DNA of 12,751 nucleotides. Origin: Setaria digitata (taxonomy: Eukaryota > Nematoda > Chromadorea > Rhabditida > Setariidae). This document shows, one piece after another, positions 1-9,780 of this stretch (positions are counted from its first letter, which is position 1; every line of letters starts with the position of its first letter). The notes below the pieces were generated by a model. It had not been told where the DNA came from and did no database searches. It saw only the letters and a program-made list of their open reading frames with translations. The stretch lies in the NCBI GenBank assembly GCA_003640385.1, contig RCAB01000918.1, positions 1 to 12,751 on the forward strand, in the 5' to 3' direction. Made by a program: the position numbers and the translations under genes.

Positions 1-140
1 AATTTTGGCGATATTTGTGCTACTGACATGAAAATATAATTCTCCGTAACTTAATTTTCTTCTCCGTATAGGAACGCTAAAAATTTATAGTTAATCTAAT
101 ACTATGTCTGTAATCATCGCAATCATTCTACTATAAGCTA

Positions 141-178
141 ATAATTCATTATTATATTATTATTATATTTAATTTATA
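141..178. repeat. ATT/AT-rich low-complexity stretch
   Basis: A run of ATT and AT repeats lies just upstream of the first receptor exon, probably inside the intron that precedes it. No coding sense was seen in bases 1-211. Confidence 0.6.
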
Positions 179-211
179 GTATTAAAATAATTTAATTACA
201 TCAAATATTAG

Positions 212-1179
212 GAATTTCGTACTTACTGGGGAATGTCCAACATGGCTGTTAATTTATTGTCATGTTTGTTGACAATTGTCGTTGCCCTTTTGCTAAAAAT
301 GACGAAGAGGCGAGTATCAAACGATGCCAATTCTGTGGTTCGAAAGAAAGAAGACAAATGGGTGAATATTTAAAAAAAATTTTGCAGCATTTAAGCTTTC
401 AATGTCTTAAAACAATTTTATTCATAAATTACATGTAAACAAACCTTTAAAACGTTTAAATGCCTCTTTTTCTAATATACAAAATTTCCCAACCCATGTT
501 ATGACACGAGAATTTTGCAGGCAGGTCGTGCGTCATTTTACATTCTCATTATATCCGCAATATTTGGTGTTGTTCCAGGGGGAATAAATGGTTATGCACA
601 AAGAATTCAGTCTGATGTAAGTCCAAGCAATAAGATGATGAACAGATAAGGGATAAAAATTATACAATTAGTCAAGAAACAGCTAATTATCTGATTGTCT
701 GATTATTTAGGCAATATCAGCTGCTAGGAAAATAAATATTGATTGATCAGTATTTGAATAAATTACTGTTGTATGACAACAAATTTAATAAGCTTATAAT
801 TTAATAAGCAGATAGAAATAGGTGTATGCTAATTTTCTCAAAGATACACTTCTTTTTTGATATTATTATTATTATTGAAAGATGGAATTCGATCAATTAG
901 ATTTTTGAATAATAACTTTTTTTCAAAATGTTTTTCTTAATTTCAGCATTCATACTATTGCTTGAAAATTCCTCTTAACCGTTTCAGTTCATCAGAGAAC
1001 TGGCATTTTACGTTCAACTATGCGCATCGATCAGCGGTCTCTCGCATGCATTTATCTTTGGCATGGCCCATCGTCTAATTCGACGTCGAATAATCTCGAT
1101 GCTCAAATTAGGCAGTTTCTGTGGACAGCAGCCAAGACTCTCCCAAAATTCCGTCCTACCGCTAACCACTTTAAATTAA
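212..1179 (+). CDS. 7TM serpentine receptor, 3' portion (TM5 to C-terminus), partial
   Basis: Three exons, 212-361, 521-616 and 988-1179, join in phase 0 and give the last 145 residues of a seven-helix receptor, ending at TAA 1177-1179. The first exon follows a TATTAG acceptor (to 211). It encodes an extracellular YWGMSN stretch, TM5 (AVNLLSCLLTIVVALLLK) and a basic third intracellular loop (MTKRRV...RKKEDKW). Exon 2, after TTTTGCAG and before GTAAGT, encodes TM6 (SFYILIISAIFGVVPGGING). Exon 3, after CCGTTTCAG, encodes TM7 (LAFYVQLCASISGLSHAFIFG), a basic helix-8-like stretch (HRLIRRRII) and a short tail with Cys. The earlier exons (TM1-TM4) must lie upstream of the window, because a TAG closes the frame at 209-211. 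An in-frame ATG exists at 242, but a start there would leave only three helices. TM7 lacks NPxxY, which is common in nematode chemoreceptors. I infer a sensory G-protein-coupled receptor; the subfamily is not clear. A distant AATAAA lies at 1665-1670. Confidence 0.8.
617..987 (+). other. Intron of the first receptor
   Basis: This intron runs from GTAAGT to CCGTTTCAG between the TM6 and TM7 exons. It contains an ATT microsatellite at 861-876. A second good acceptor (AATTTCAG, ending at 946) would give a frame that stops within about 45 codons and loses TM7, so the 987 acceptor was chosen. Nothing else was seen in it. Confidence 0.7.
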
Positions 1180-1269
1180 TTGTTGCATCATTTTCCAATT
1201 GAAGAAAAGCTTCGATTTTGCCTACTTCCTTTTCTATTCTATCCATTGAGGCTATAGCATTCTAAGAAA

Positions 1270-1389
1270 ATGCAACTTCACTCATTCATCTCAGTCACAT
1301 TTTATCATCTATCTTCATCTGAAACTGAAGAGGAATTTTGTAAACTGAATGCAGAAATGATTAAATATAAGAAGAAACGCTTGAAATGA
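1270..1389 (+). other. Short open frame downstream of the first receptor (39 residues), doubtful
   Basis: The ATG at 1270 opens a 39-residue frame with an acidic SSETEEE stretch followed by a basic KYKKKRLK end, like a receptor cytoplasmic tail. A weak CTATAG acceptor ends at 1257 in the same open stretch. It could be an alternative last exon of the receptor upstream, part of its 3' UTR, or chance. Confidence 0.2.
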
Positions 1390-3056
1390 AGTACCTTTAA
1401 AATCTTTTCCCGAAGATAATTTGTAGCTTTGCAGGTCAGTCTCGACTTAATTAGTAGGCTAAGAAGCTAAAATCATCAGAAATGACTTAGCGATTGTTTA
1501 ATTTCATATTTGTAAGTATTAATTTATAATCTGAAAGAAGATTTCCATATTTGCCAATAGCACTCATGCTAATGCGACAATGGAACGTGCAGTATTATCA
1601 CCTTTGGAAGTATCCTTCCTACTATTTTTGTAACTGTATGTAGCTTAAGCTAATTAGAAAATGCAATAAAATAACTACTCAATTGTATCCCAAAGGGTTA
1701 AAGCGGTTGAGATAGAGAAAAAAAAGCGGTGTTTGATATTTTTAAACTTAATTTCACGAGCAGGTAAACAAATTTCACGATATTTCACTTCATGTTGCTT
1801 TGTTACAAAATTGGAGAATATTTGTATCTTTAATGATATTTTAAAAGACAATTTTGCTTCCTATAACAAATATACTTTTGCTTCAATAATTAGAAATGTT
1901 TTGATATTTTTCTTCTGTTTGCAGTGTCATGTGTTTTTGATAGCTTTAAATACAAAAATTGAAGCAGATGTAAAACATCAGGAACATTGCAGCATTCCGA
2001 ATCCATAAACTGTACGAAATATTTCTGTTCAGATTAGGCGGCCTTTACTTCACCGAATATGATGCAATATCTGCAGAAGACAGTAAATTTTTCAAATTCA
2101 GCAACAAACATTAAAATAAACTAATCAGTCACTTTAGTAGCTCTATTATAGTATTTAATTCATTACTAATAAATGTCTTTGAGAACTAAATTGATAATTT
2201 GAAACGGTTAGTAAAAATAACGATTATTGCATGCTGTAAAATGAGGGCTAATACTTACTTAATTTAAAAACTTGAAATTTTTTATGGTGGATAAGGAAAG
2301 AAGTTTTTTTTCTTCCTCAATGTACTTCACTACTTCGTTTCATCTAAACCGAGCTTTTACTTTCCTGCTTACTCTGTCTATATTTTTGTAAAGTTTTTAT
2401 CTCTGGTGAGTAACTGAATCAAAATTTGCAATCTGCGCACGTCTGAGAACCAAACACTGATGAAGAACTTAAAGCATGTTTCGAGAGTTGTTGCTACCCA
2501 ATAAATAATTTTATTTCACTTCTAACTTTACCAACAAATTACTATGCGCTGATAAAAATATCTAAAATCAATGTGAAATAAGAATTTCAATGAAAAATTT
2601 AACTTTTTATTGCGTATTTATGCCAGTTTTGTTATAAAATTTATAAAAACTTTTGTTATATTTTGAAAATAAAAAGGTGAAGGATAATTAGTGCATTCGA
2701 TTTTAATAACAACTGGCTTCTTATTTTTGTCATGCAAACTTGTTAGTGACAGACAATTAAGTGAAAATCGGTTTTTTCGAGTTATAAAAGTTTATGATTG
2801 TTAAATGCTGGTATATAAAATAATAAAGATAAAAATATCTAAAATTGATAATGGAAGAATGATTCAAATGCAAAACTCAATTTCTGTTTGCAATAAATCA
2901 TCGATTTTTATTTTTGATCGCAGGAACAAGAACGATGCAAATTTGGAGAAATAATATTAATCAAGCTAAAGAAAGGAAATTGCAGGGAACTGCGGAAATG
3001 ACTTAGTTGATAATTATGGTTTAGTCACCTTTTCCTTTGATTAACAATTTTTTCAG
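1390..3056. other. Long region without a supported gene; scattered exon-like islands
   Basis: No complete gene could be built here. Islands worth noting: 1580-1630, where a frame reads NSTHANAT before MERAVLSPLEV; 1670-2008, a 112-codon open + frame including a KAVEIEKKKR basic stretch and a strong pyrimidine-rich TTTGCAG acceptor at 1924; 2032-2113, where a frame after TTCTGTTCAG reads GGLYFTEYDAISAED; and 2924-3003, following TGATCGCAG. The phases of neighbouring islands do not join cleanly. They may be decayed exons of a lost gene in the receptor cluster, or chance frames in AT-rich DNA. Confidence 0.35.
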
Positions 3057-3162
3057 TGTTTTTTCCGAAGTTCAGCATTTGTATTGAAGAATGTTCGCCC
3101 TTTACGTTATGCTTATATTCAATAGATAATGATAGAGAAAGCAGATCAGTATCGTGTCTGTG
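3057..3162 (+). other. Candidate isolated exon with good acceptor and perfect donor
   Basis: A pyrimidine-rich acceptor (ACAATTTTTTCAG, ending at 3056) and a perfect donor (TG|GTAAGT at 3163) flank a 106-base stretch. It is fully open in one frame, starting with two bases of a split codon and ending with two. The translation includes FFPKFSICIEECSPF and DNDRESRSVSCL, with four cysteines. I do not recognise it and found no phase-compatible partner exon with confidence. It may be a remnant of a gene between the two receptors, or an internal exon of a longer transcript. Confidence 0.4.
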
Positions 3163-4014
3163 GTAAGTCAACATAAAAGATGTAATTTAAATTAAAAAAT
3201 TTTCCTGAAAATCAACGGCCACTAATTGTCAGTATATATACATCAGGGTTCAGTGGCAATGATCAGTATAAGAGTGAGAAATAATCTCATTAACACCAAT
3301 TGCCTTTGCTTCTTCAAATTTAATGTTCTTTTTATGATTCTTTCTACAATTCAGACTCGAGAACTAACAAAAGTATTCTGCATTTTGATTTCAGTGACTT
3401 CAATAGAATTCATATTAAAAAATCATCGGCGAATTTCATTTGCTTATTACTTTCATTATGATGTTTAAACAGTTTGTGCAGCTTCTCATAAAGTACTTTA
3501 TTGAAAAATTTTTTTGTCTTCTTATATTTGGTTTTAAATTTTATTTGATGAATTTCTGGAAGTTTTCTGAATTTGTTTCAGTCAAACAATAATTTGAAAA
3601 TCTGAATTTAAACGGACTTTCCTGCAAAATATTTCTGCTCTTTCTCGACTTCAAATTTTTACTGCGAAATACCTTCACTTTCATATCCCTGAATATTTTG
3701 TTTCTTTTTCCATTCAAAATTTTGATATTGTTCATTGATTAGAAATTTGATATCCTCACTTATAACCTGTCTGTTTCATTATTTACGAGAGAATTTAAAT
3801 AAGTTCTGCAATCCATAAAGTTCAGCATTAATTAATTTCAATCAAACTCCTTACGATTTACTGAATTTTTGCAAACAAGCTACTGGCAACTTGCTGCAAC
3901 GTTTATTTATGATACTCAAAGCAGGTGGGTAGATTCTATTACTGATTATTTGTATGAAGGAAAACAGATTTGACTAGTTCTTATCTTATCTTATCCGTAC
4001 TAAATGTGACACAT
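3163..4014. other. Intergenic region with two weak open frames
   Basis: An open + frame ends at 3468; after the TGATCAG acceptor near 3261 it reads IRVRNNLINTNC..., and it is compatible in phase with the candidate exon upstream. A second + frame, 3836-3973, reads LQTSYWQLAATFIYD and TDYLYEGKQI and contains a GCAG|GTGGGT donor-like site, but it has neither a start nor an acceptor. Neither could be assigned a product. Confidence 0.25.
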
Positions 4015-4026
4015 ACCTCATTTCAG
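4015..4026 (+). promoter_or_regulatory. Probable spliced-leader trans-splice acceptor for the complete receptor gene
   Basis: The sequence CCTCATTTCAG ends at 4026, 19 bases before the ATG at 4046, with no in-frame start between. No upstream exon of this gene is recognisable, so the acceptor probably takes a spliced leader, as nematode mRNAs commonly do. A second weaker AG (TTCAG to 4035) is an alternative. Confidence 0.5.
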
Positions 4027-4045
4027 TGACTTCAGCAATAATAAA

Positions 4046-7000
4046 ATGAACCTATCAGCTTCTGAAGAAATAGATTTTTTAACCGCGTTTTCACCTTATA
4101 TTCGTACTTACGTTTACGCAACAACCGGTTTATTACTATCAGCCACTAATCTACCGATATTTCTGACAATAGTTACGGACAAAAGCTTCCGGTAAGTTTC
4201 TACGCTAATTTTCATTAAAAAATTAAAAAAAAATTTGACAACTTCAAAATTCATAAATTTTGTTGCCCGGCATAACTTTCAACATACAATGTTGTACACG
4301 TAATTCTGAAGTAGGTAGGTAGAATTTACAAAATTTTAGAAAAATAAATGTGCCACGTATTTCTTGATTTATTAAAAACAATAACGGAATGTGCGCGACA
4401 AACCTTTTTGCAGTAGTGTAAATAAAAAGTTTCTAAATTTTCTATTGTGTTGAAATGATTGTCTGAAAATTTTCAGCACTTACTACTTTATTCTTGCATT
4501 TGTATTTGTTCATGGCGGCATCACTGGCCTGTTAACATTAAGCTATAGCGTTTACATTTTCTTCAAATCAAGCTTACAGCACGAGCTTATTTCAAATAAG
4601 AAGTGCATATTTCAGGTGCATATAATATTTATTCATTTAAACTTCTCAGTTCTATGCAATTAATCAAGCAATTGTAAATAGTTTAAGGAAAAATTAAATT
4701 TTGATACGTTTCTTTTCAAAAAGCGTTTAATTATGAGCGCAGTTGCGAATTTGTTGCAGTCAGTAGCTAAATAAGTGAAGGCTAATAACTAAACAAGTAG
4801 AACTTTATTATTAATAAAAATAGTGAAAGTGTTTTCCCTTCGTCTGCAACTGTAAAATTTTTTGATGCATTTTTAGTTTTTTTTTTTAATATGCATCAAA
4901 TTATTATGTCGTTTTACTGTTCATTTGTTGTTGCTTGATCAAGCAGGGTATTGTGAGAGCGATAACAAAAGAATTCTTGAAATAATACGAAAAGAAAGTA
5001 TTTAAGGATTAAGCCACAAAGTATTCTTATTAACTGCAGATAAAAACAACATATCATTCATGTTTGGCAACTGACGAGCCAAACACTAGAAATTTATTAA
5101 TTAGGCTAAATTGCATTTTCGAATTGCTTATTTATGTTGCCGGAGTTTTGCGACAACTAATAAAATAGATAATAATTTTAAAGCATTAACATAGGATTCA
5201 CTGAATCAGCTGCTCTCTAGTGCATCTACATGAATCATATTAAATTATTTGTGTAAAACTTGACATAATTTTATTGACCTCACGAGAACTGCATGAATCG
5301 AAATTGAATAAATTTGTACTTTTCCAGCTGAGCATGATGATCACAGGTTCATCGCCACTTGACTAAGAAGTTTTTGTTTTGCCTATCTGATATCATCAAG
5401 TAAAATTATTAAAATAGTTGAAACTAAAATTCAAAGGATGAATAAAATCAAATGAGTTATTTAACATATCGAAGAGAGAAGTCAAACAATTCTTGTTTAG
5501 TAATTCCATTGAAATTACTTAAATTTTAATTATATGGAAGAGAAGCTATCGAAGTACATAACAAGTACATAGAACGCTTTTAAAAAGTACATAGAACTCT
5601 TTTGAAAATGCAATTAAATTTTTTGGCCAGACCAATAATTTTTCGAGATTATAAAATTTTGAGACATAAATTGAAAATGCATATGTCATCATGAAATTTT
5701 GGGAAGATGAAAGTATGTCGCTACTAGTATGGCTTACAATAACTGTGGCAAGTTTTTGTTTTCACCTTTTAAAAAAATCTCCTTTAATTATAATTCTTAT
5801 GAAATTATAATTAAATTTTCTCTGTAATTATGGTCTCCTGTAAATAATTATAATTAAAAGTTCTCTACAAATATGATTCCTTGCAAATTACAATTAAAAA
5901 CTCAAGGCAATTTTCTTTAGGTACAAATTTTAAAAATTCAACTTCTAATTAAAAAATTTCAATGTCAGTGTGCTAGAAATCACTTAAAGTCATGTTAGAA
6001 ATTATTTAAATATCTTCATCTTTCTGATAATGCTGCTAATTATTTGAAGTTAAATTTCAGATTAGTACAGCCCTTTTGCAATTGAAACTACTAAACACAT
6101 TTGGTTTGCTGGCAAACAGCATTGACCGTTTACTATTCGTCGCTTTTCCTATTTATTATTTCCGATCTATTCGTAAATTAAACGTAATATTACTAATTGG
6201 TTTGTATATGATTTCATTTATTTCTATTTTTACCGGCATCATTGTCACGCTGTTAAATCCAACCAGGATGATACAAAGTAATTGTCCGTAAGTTTTTCCT
6301 ATCCGCTACTGTGTTTAAATTTGTTGATAGACGTAGTGACGCGAGGAATCTAATTGCTCGAATTCATATAAAGAATGCAAACATCAAAGAATTTCAAGTT
6401 CTGGCTACAACTTTTTTGGTTGCAATTTTTATGTAACTTAATAGTAGTATTGATATAACTATTAAAAGTGGCTATTACCATTAATTAGTCATATGTTAAG
6501 CATCAAAAACAATAAACAGTAATTATTATTACCACGTTATTATGAGAAGCAAATTATTAAACCAAAATTTCATTTTTAGACATCAAAGTACATTTGATCC
6601 AAAGGCATTACATGCTCTGCAAATTTTTGGTTCATTAAGTGCTACAATGAGTATTGTAATGATGATGTGTGTTGTTTACTGCATCAGGCGGTTAGTTTGG
6701 CAATTTTGGAAATTTCAAAGAAATAATAGTCTTTTTTCCAGCAAAAATGAAATTAGCTGCAGCTGTTATCAGTTTGTTTGTTTAATTTATCTGGAAAATT
6801 ACTGAAAAAAACAGATAAAATTGAAAGAAGATGCTGTCTTACTAACGTCTAAGCGTATTGCATTAAGGATCTTAGTGGCAGGTGCTTCTATGTAAATAGT
6901 AAAATCTCCTTTCACTTGATTTCTCTTTTCCTTTAATTTCATATTATTGGTTCCTCCATCTGAAGTCCTAGAACGAGATTTTGCGGTGGGATTCTGAAAC

Positions 7001-8234
7001 TTCTGATAAACTGTAGGGAGGACTTATTTATGTAGCGCAGTTAAATATTCCTTGTTCTTGAAGACAAAGCGCTTTCCGAAACCATCTCAGAACAGATTAA
7101 CTATGTTCAAAACCAAACTGCATCTTAAACTTTTTTATTGATGTTCCAAATCGAATTTATGTAAGTGATTAATCCAGAAAAATAGGAAAAAAACTTTTGA
7201 CCGAAAACTTTGCAGATGTTAGACCCATAAATAACAATGTTAATGATCATTAGGAATAATTTTCAGTGAACTCTATCATTTCATCATTTACAATAGCCTA
7301 GTGATTTGGTTTGTAGTGTTCAGGGATTTGGTTTGTATAAAAAAGTGATAATTTCAGGCGCTATGATACGATATTGAAGCGCACAAATAATGTGAAACGT
7401 GATTTACAAAATTTTATGAAGAAACAAAAACGATTCACATTAACAACGTTCATGTCTTGCATCGTTACATTATGTAAGATTTTTAGCATAAAAATTTATT
7501 TTTTTCCCTACTATTCAAGAAGCTATCTTCTACCTTTAACTTTTGCAAATTTACTTATTACTTTGGCTTGTAGTGTCCATTGATAGAACTGAAAGTCCAA
7601 GTATCATAGAGCAGTTGATTTCTGACTCCGAAGTAATCAGTTCTAGTAACTTTGTGAACTTGATCGCTGTGTATTATACCAAAGCAACATTTGTTGCATC
7701 ATAATCCTCCAGAAGAGTTAAGATTATTTTTTAACTTTAATTTCACGTGTCAGAAGAAAGTTCAAACATGTGGGCATAATTCAAAATGTAAGGAGTGAAG
7801 ACAAATTTTAAAAATTTAGAAGTTTGGCGGTTGCTGCATTTAATAAATCGCCTAATTAAAGGTCTGATGAATTCACTGATAATAAAATATGAGAGAATGT
7901 TGCTCTTTAATGTAATGAATTCATGCTACAAAGAAAGTGTTTGCTTGAATTTGAATACACACTCATTTTTTCTGTGCTTTAAATGAATAGCAAAATTGCA
8001 GTCCTACACGTGATACCGTCGTTCGTGCTACTTCTTTGCACTGATATGCAGCGTCAAAGTTGCGTTTCCTTTGGTCTCTTCAGTAATTTATTAAGCTATC
8101 TGAACTCTTTGAATATGCCACTGCTGTTTTTTTATCGTCAAGATGACGTACGTAAGAAGATGCTTGATTTCATGTTCTCTCGTTTACTCAGTCGCACACC
8201 TGTCCAGGCTGTTTCAACAAATTTCAACACTTGA
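4046..8234 (+). CDS. Seven-transmembrane serpentine receptor, srsx-like, six exons, complete
   Basis: Exons 4046-4191, 4477-4615, 6061-6287, 6580-6690, 7358-7473 and 8002-8234 total 972 bases (323 residues plus TGA), and phases match at every junction. The short extracellular N-terminus has an NLS glycosylation site at residue 2. TM1 is at about residues 21-43, TM2 at 51-78 and TM3 at 96-116, followed by IDRLLFVAFPIYY (116-128), the DR...P.YY signature of nematode srsx-type receptors. TM4 is at about 137-160, TM5 at 180-205, TM6 at 234-258 and TM7 at 268-291, the last with NMPLLFFY (284-291) replacing NPxxY. Cys92 before TM3 and Cys170 in extracellular loop 2 are the expected disulfide pair. 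The third intracellular loop is highly basic, and a basic helix-8-like stretch (VRKKM) follows TM7. Length and layout suit an intact gene. The likely role is chemosensory signalling through a G protein in sensory neuron membranes; the ligand is unknown. The family call rests on motif recognition. Confidence 0.87.
4861..4900. repeat. Inverted repeat with poly(T) loop
   Basis: TTTGATGCAT (4861-4870) and its exact reverse complement ATGCATCAAA (4891-4900) enclose a T-rich 20-base loop. It lies in the receptor's second intron and could fold as a hairpin in RNA. Confidence 0.7.
5552..5603. repeat. Short direct repeats, AAGTACATA(GAAC) units
   Basis: AAGTACATA occurs three times, at 5552, 5563 and 5585. 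The last two copies extend to 19 bases with two differences (AAGTACATAGAACGCTTTT against AAGTACATAGAACTCTTTT). This looks like a small local duplication within the intron. Confidence 0.75.
5779..5903. repeat. Three-copy imperfect tandem repeat, unit about 42 bases
   Basis: Units 5779-5819, 5820-5862 and 5863-5903 each begin with CTC and end in AATTATAATTAAA-like sequence. The second and third share the pattern CTCT..AA.TATG.T.CCTG.AAAT with a two-base deletion. The copies are diverged, so the duplication is not recent. Confidence 0.6.
6691..7357 (+). other. Intron 4 of the complete receptor
   Basis: This intron runs from GTTAGT to TAATTTCAG between the TM5 exon and the third-intracellular-loop exon. 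The TM5 exon frame continues open to about 6803, but that extension is polar and unlike a receptor loop joined to TM6. No other feature was seen. Confidence 0.65.
7474..8001 (+). other. Intron 5 of the complete receptor, splitting TM6
   Basis: This intron starts at GTAAGA and ends at AAAATTGCAG. It interrupts TM6 in phase 1; the split codon TTC restores a continuous hydrophobic helix (SCIVTLFLHVIPSFVLLL). An open frame at 7795-7986 within it is not in phase with the flanking exons and was not called. Confidence 0.75.
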
Positions 8235-8450
8235 AAACAAGTATGACTGAAAAGAAATTTTGATACATAACATTCTCGGCCCCACTGAATTAAATATAAA
8301 AAAATGTGCTTGTCGGACTAGTGATTATCAAATTAATAGTCATTCATTGTTGCTTACTAAAAACAATTTCGATCTCTTGGATTAGACTTTATTTATATAT
8401 TTTGCAAAAAAATTTATTTGTTATCTAGTGAAAAAGAATGAATGCAATGA

Positions 8451-8456
8451 AATAAA
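8451..8456 (+). terminator. Probable poly(A) signal of the complete receptor gene
   Basis: A canonical AATAAA lies 217 bases after the TGA, followed by the GT-rich stretch GTCTTTTGTCTG. Region 8235-8450 is AT-rich, presumed 3' UTR, with no other feature. Confidence 0.55.
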
Positions 8457-8488
8457 GTCTTTTGTCTGAAAATCAATTGAATTTTCAG

Positions 8489-8989
8489 TTGCCACCAGCC
8501 TTAATTGAATTCTGTGATGAATTTAATTTCACAATTAATGTTATTACATTAAAATACGACAAAACTGTGCTTCGGAAAATAGATCAACAAAACGTTAGTG
8601 TCGAATAAAGGAACTACCGTTCATAGCAATGAGCGTCGATTCTTCTGCTATCTCTTTATTTAACACAAGAAAATGACTGGCAATTGCAAAATGACTTGAA
8701 AAATTTACGAAAGTGTTTAAATGCAAAAGAATTTTTACTTATTGCTTTTAATCCTTCCTTCAAAAGCGAGGAATTGAAGCTAATTGATGTCATCAGTTTA
8801 GTAAAAGTGAAAAAATATTGTGCTGAACCAATGCGCTCGCAAAAACAAAATTTCAAGCACTTGATGGATGTTCTAATAGCTAGTGATAACACCGCATATA
8901 GAAATGCATCGAAAGTTGATGCTATAAATATCATCACATTTCTTAGTCATTCATTTGGGACTTTTATTTTAGTTTTAAACTTCTTTTAA
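8489..8989 (+). pseudogene. Start-less, interrupted protein-like reading frame; likely gene remnant
   Basis: Directly after a good acceptor (GAATTTTCAG, ending at 8488) a frame opens with LPPALIEFCDEFNFT and KYDKTVLRKIDQQN. It then meets TAA, TAG and TGA within 8606-8632. From 8633 the same frame is open again for 118 codons, to the TAA at 8987-8989. It contains NDWQLQNDLKNLRKCL, AKEFLLIAFNPSF and KKYCAEPMRSQKQNFKHLM, which look like real folded-protein sequence. The two other + frames also have protein-like pieces across the break (VSNKGTTVHSNERRF; MSVDSSAISLF). This suits small indels better than an intron, since any intron here would be under 40 bases. No in-frame ATG starts the first piece. 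I do not recognise the family. Alternatives are an exon of a gene whose other exons I missed, or sequence error. Confidence 0.4.
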
Positions 8990-9138
8990 ATTTTGATTCT
9001 TTGAATTTTGAATTTTTAATCTTTTATTTTAAATTCCCAACCAGCTAAGTTAATGCGAATTAATGAATTATTAATATTACATACATATTACTTTACAGTG
9101 CTTCAGAATATATTTTAGAATTTAAACGTTTTTCAGGT

Positions 9139-9306
9139 CATTGTTGTATCGAAATATTTCTGTTTATAGTTTCATTCTTTTTAACACTTGCGATACACAG
9201 CTTTTTCGGATGGTGCAGTTTCGTTCACATAAAATTTGGAAATATTGCCTGTAAAAGAAAAATGTTTGAGAATAAAAATTTTATGATACTTGCCTTATTT
9301 CCTTGA
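9139..9306 (+). other. Possible terminal exon with one transmembrane segment, doubtful
   Basis: A good acceptor (ACGTTTTTCAG) ends at 9136. A frame from 9139 is open to TGA 9304-9306 and encodes a strongly hydrophobic stretch (CCIEIFLFIVSFFLTLAIH) and then basic residues. In phase it could join the interrupted frame upstream by a weak donor A|GTCATT at 8946. A second frame here (NTCDTQLFRMVQF) is also open, so the choice is uncertain. Confidence 0.25.
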
Positions 9307-9780
9307 AGCTATCAACCAATGCAGTCAGCCATTGAGTAGATTAAATCTTGAATTCTTTTCTTTTGGTGATAAAATGTAAAAAATGTGATTAGCGTATGAT
9401 AATGAATGGTATGTTTACTTTCCCCAAGGCAAATTTCTTCCAAAAAATTTGAAATTTAAATCTATGCTTATATGCTCTATATGATGCTTATTTTAAATTA
9501 AGAAGCAGAAACTGACTAAAACTCTTGGTGATGGCTAATCCTAGCTTTTTGAATTATTTTATTCTTGGTAAAGATAGCTATAGCTAACCAATTTTAATAT
9601 CAAATTGACTTATTTTAAACTGCGGTCTCATATGAAACTTTCATCTAATTATTTTAAAGAACTGTTTTCATCAGTTAGCTTTTCTGATATTCTTTTCTCA
9701 TTATCTGAACACAGCATATTATTCCTCAATTAGTATTTTTTCGACAAATTTTGTTCAATCACATCTTCATATTTAAGCGC
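9307..9780. other. AT-rich intergenic stretch, no feature seen
   Basis: There is no supported exon, RNA gene or clear repeat. The reverse strand is purine-rich and reads protein-like in short pieces, but stops are frequent. Confidence 0.6.

Larger units (their letters stand above)
4616..6060 (+). other. Long intron 2 of the complete receptor
   Basis: This 1,445-base intron (GTGCAT donor, TAAATTTCAG acceptor) separates the TM2 exon from the TM3-TM4 exon. It contains a hairpin, short direct repeats and a three-copy tandem repeat, listed separately. No nested gene was supported on either strand. Confidence 0.75.

Noticed and set aside
1020..1202. Open + frame over the first receptor's last exon
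   Set aside because: It overlaps the TM7 exon out of frame. The receptor frame joins in phase and encodes a clear helix and basic tail.
3541..3735. 64-residue reverse-strand open frame, rich in Lys and Arg
   Set aside because: There are no splice signals or recognisable motif, and the composition is what AT-rich purine-biased DNA gives by chance.
6691..6805. Read-through of the TM5 exon into intron 4
   Set aside because: The extension ends at a stop without TM6 and TM7, while the GTTAGT donor restores a full receptor. A truncated isoform cannot be excluded.
7795..7986. 63-residue + frame inside intron 5
   Set aside because: It is not in phase with the flanking exons and would break TM6.
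8656..8937. 93-residue reverse-strand open frame
   Set aside because: It is the antisense of the better protein-like + frame. Its translation is Phe/Ser/Cys-rich, typical of an antisense shadow.
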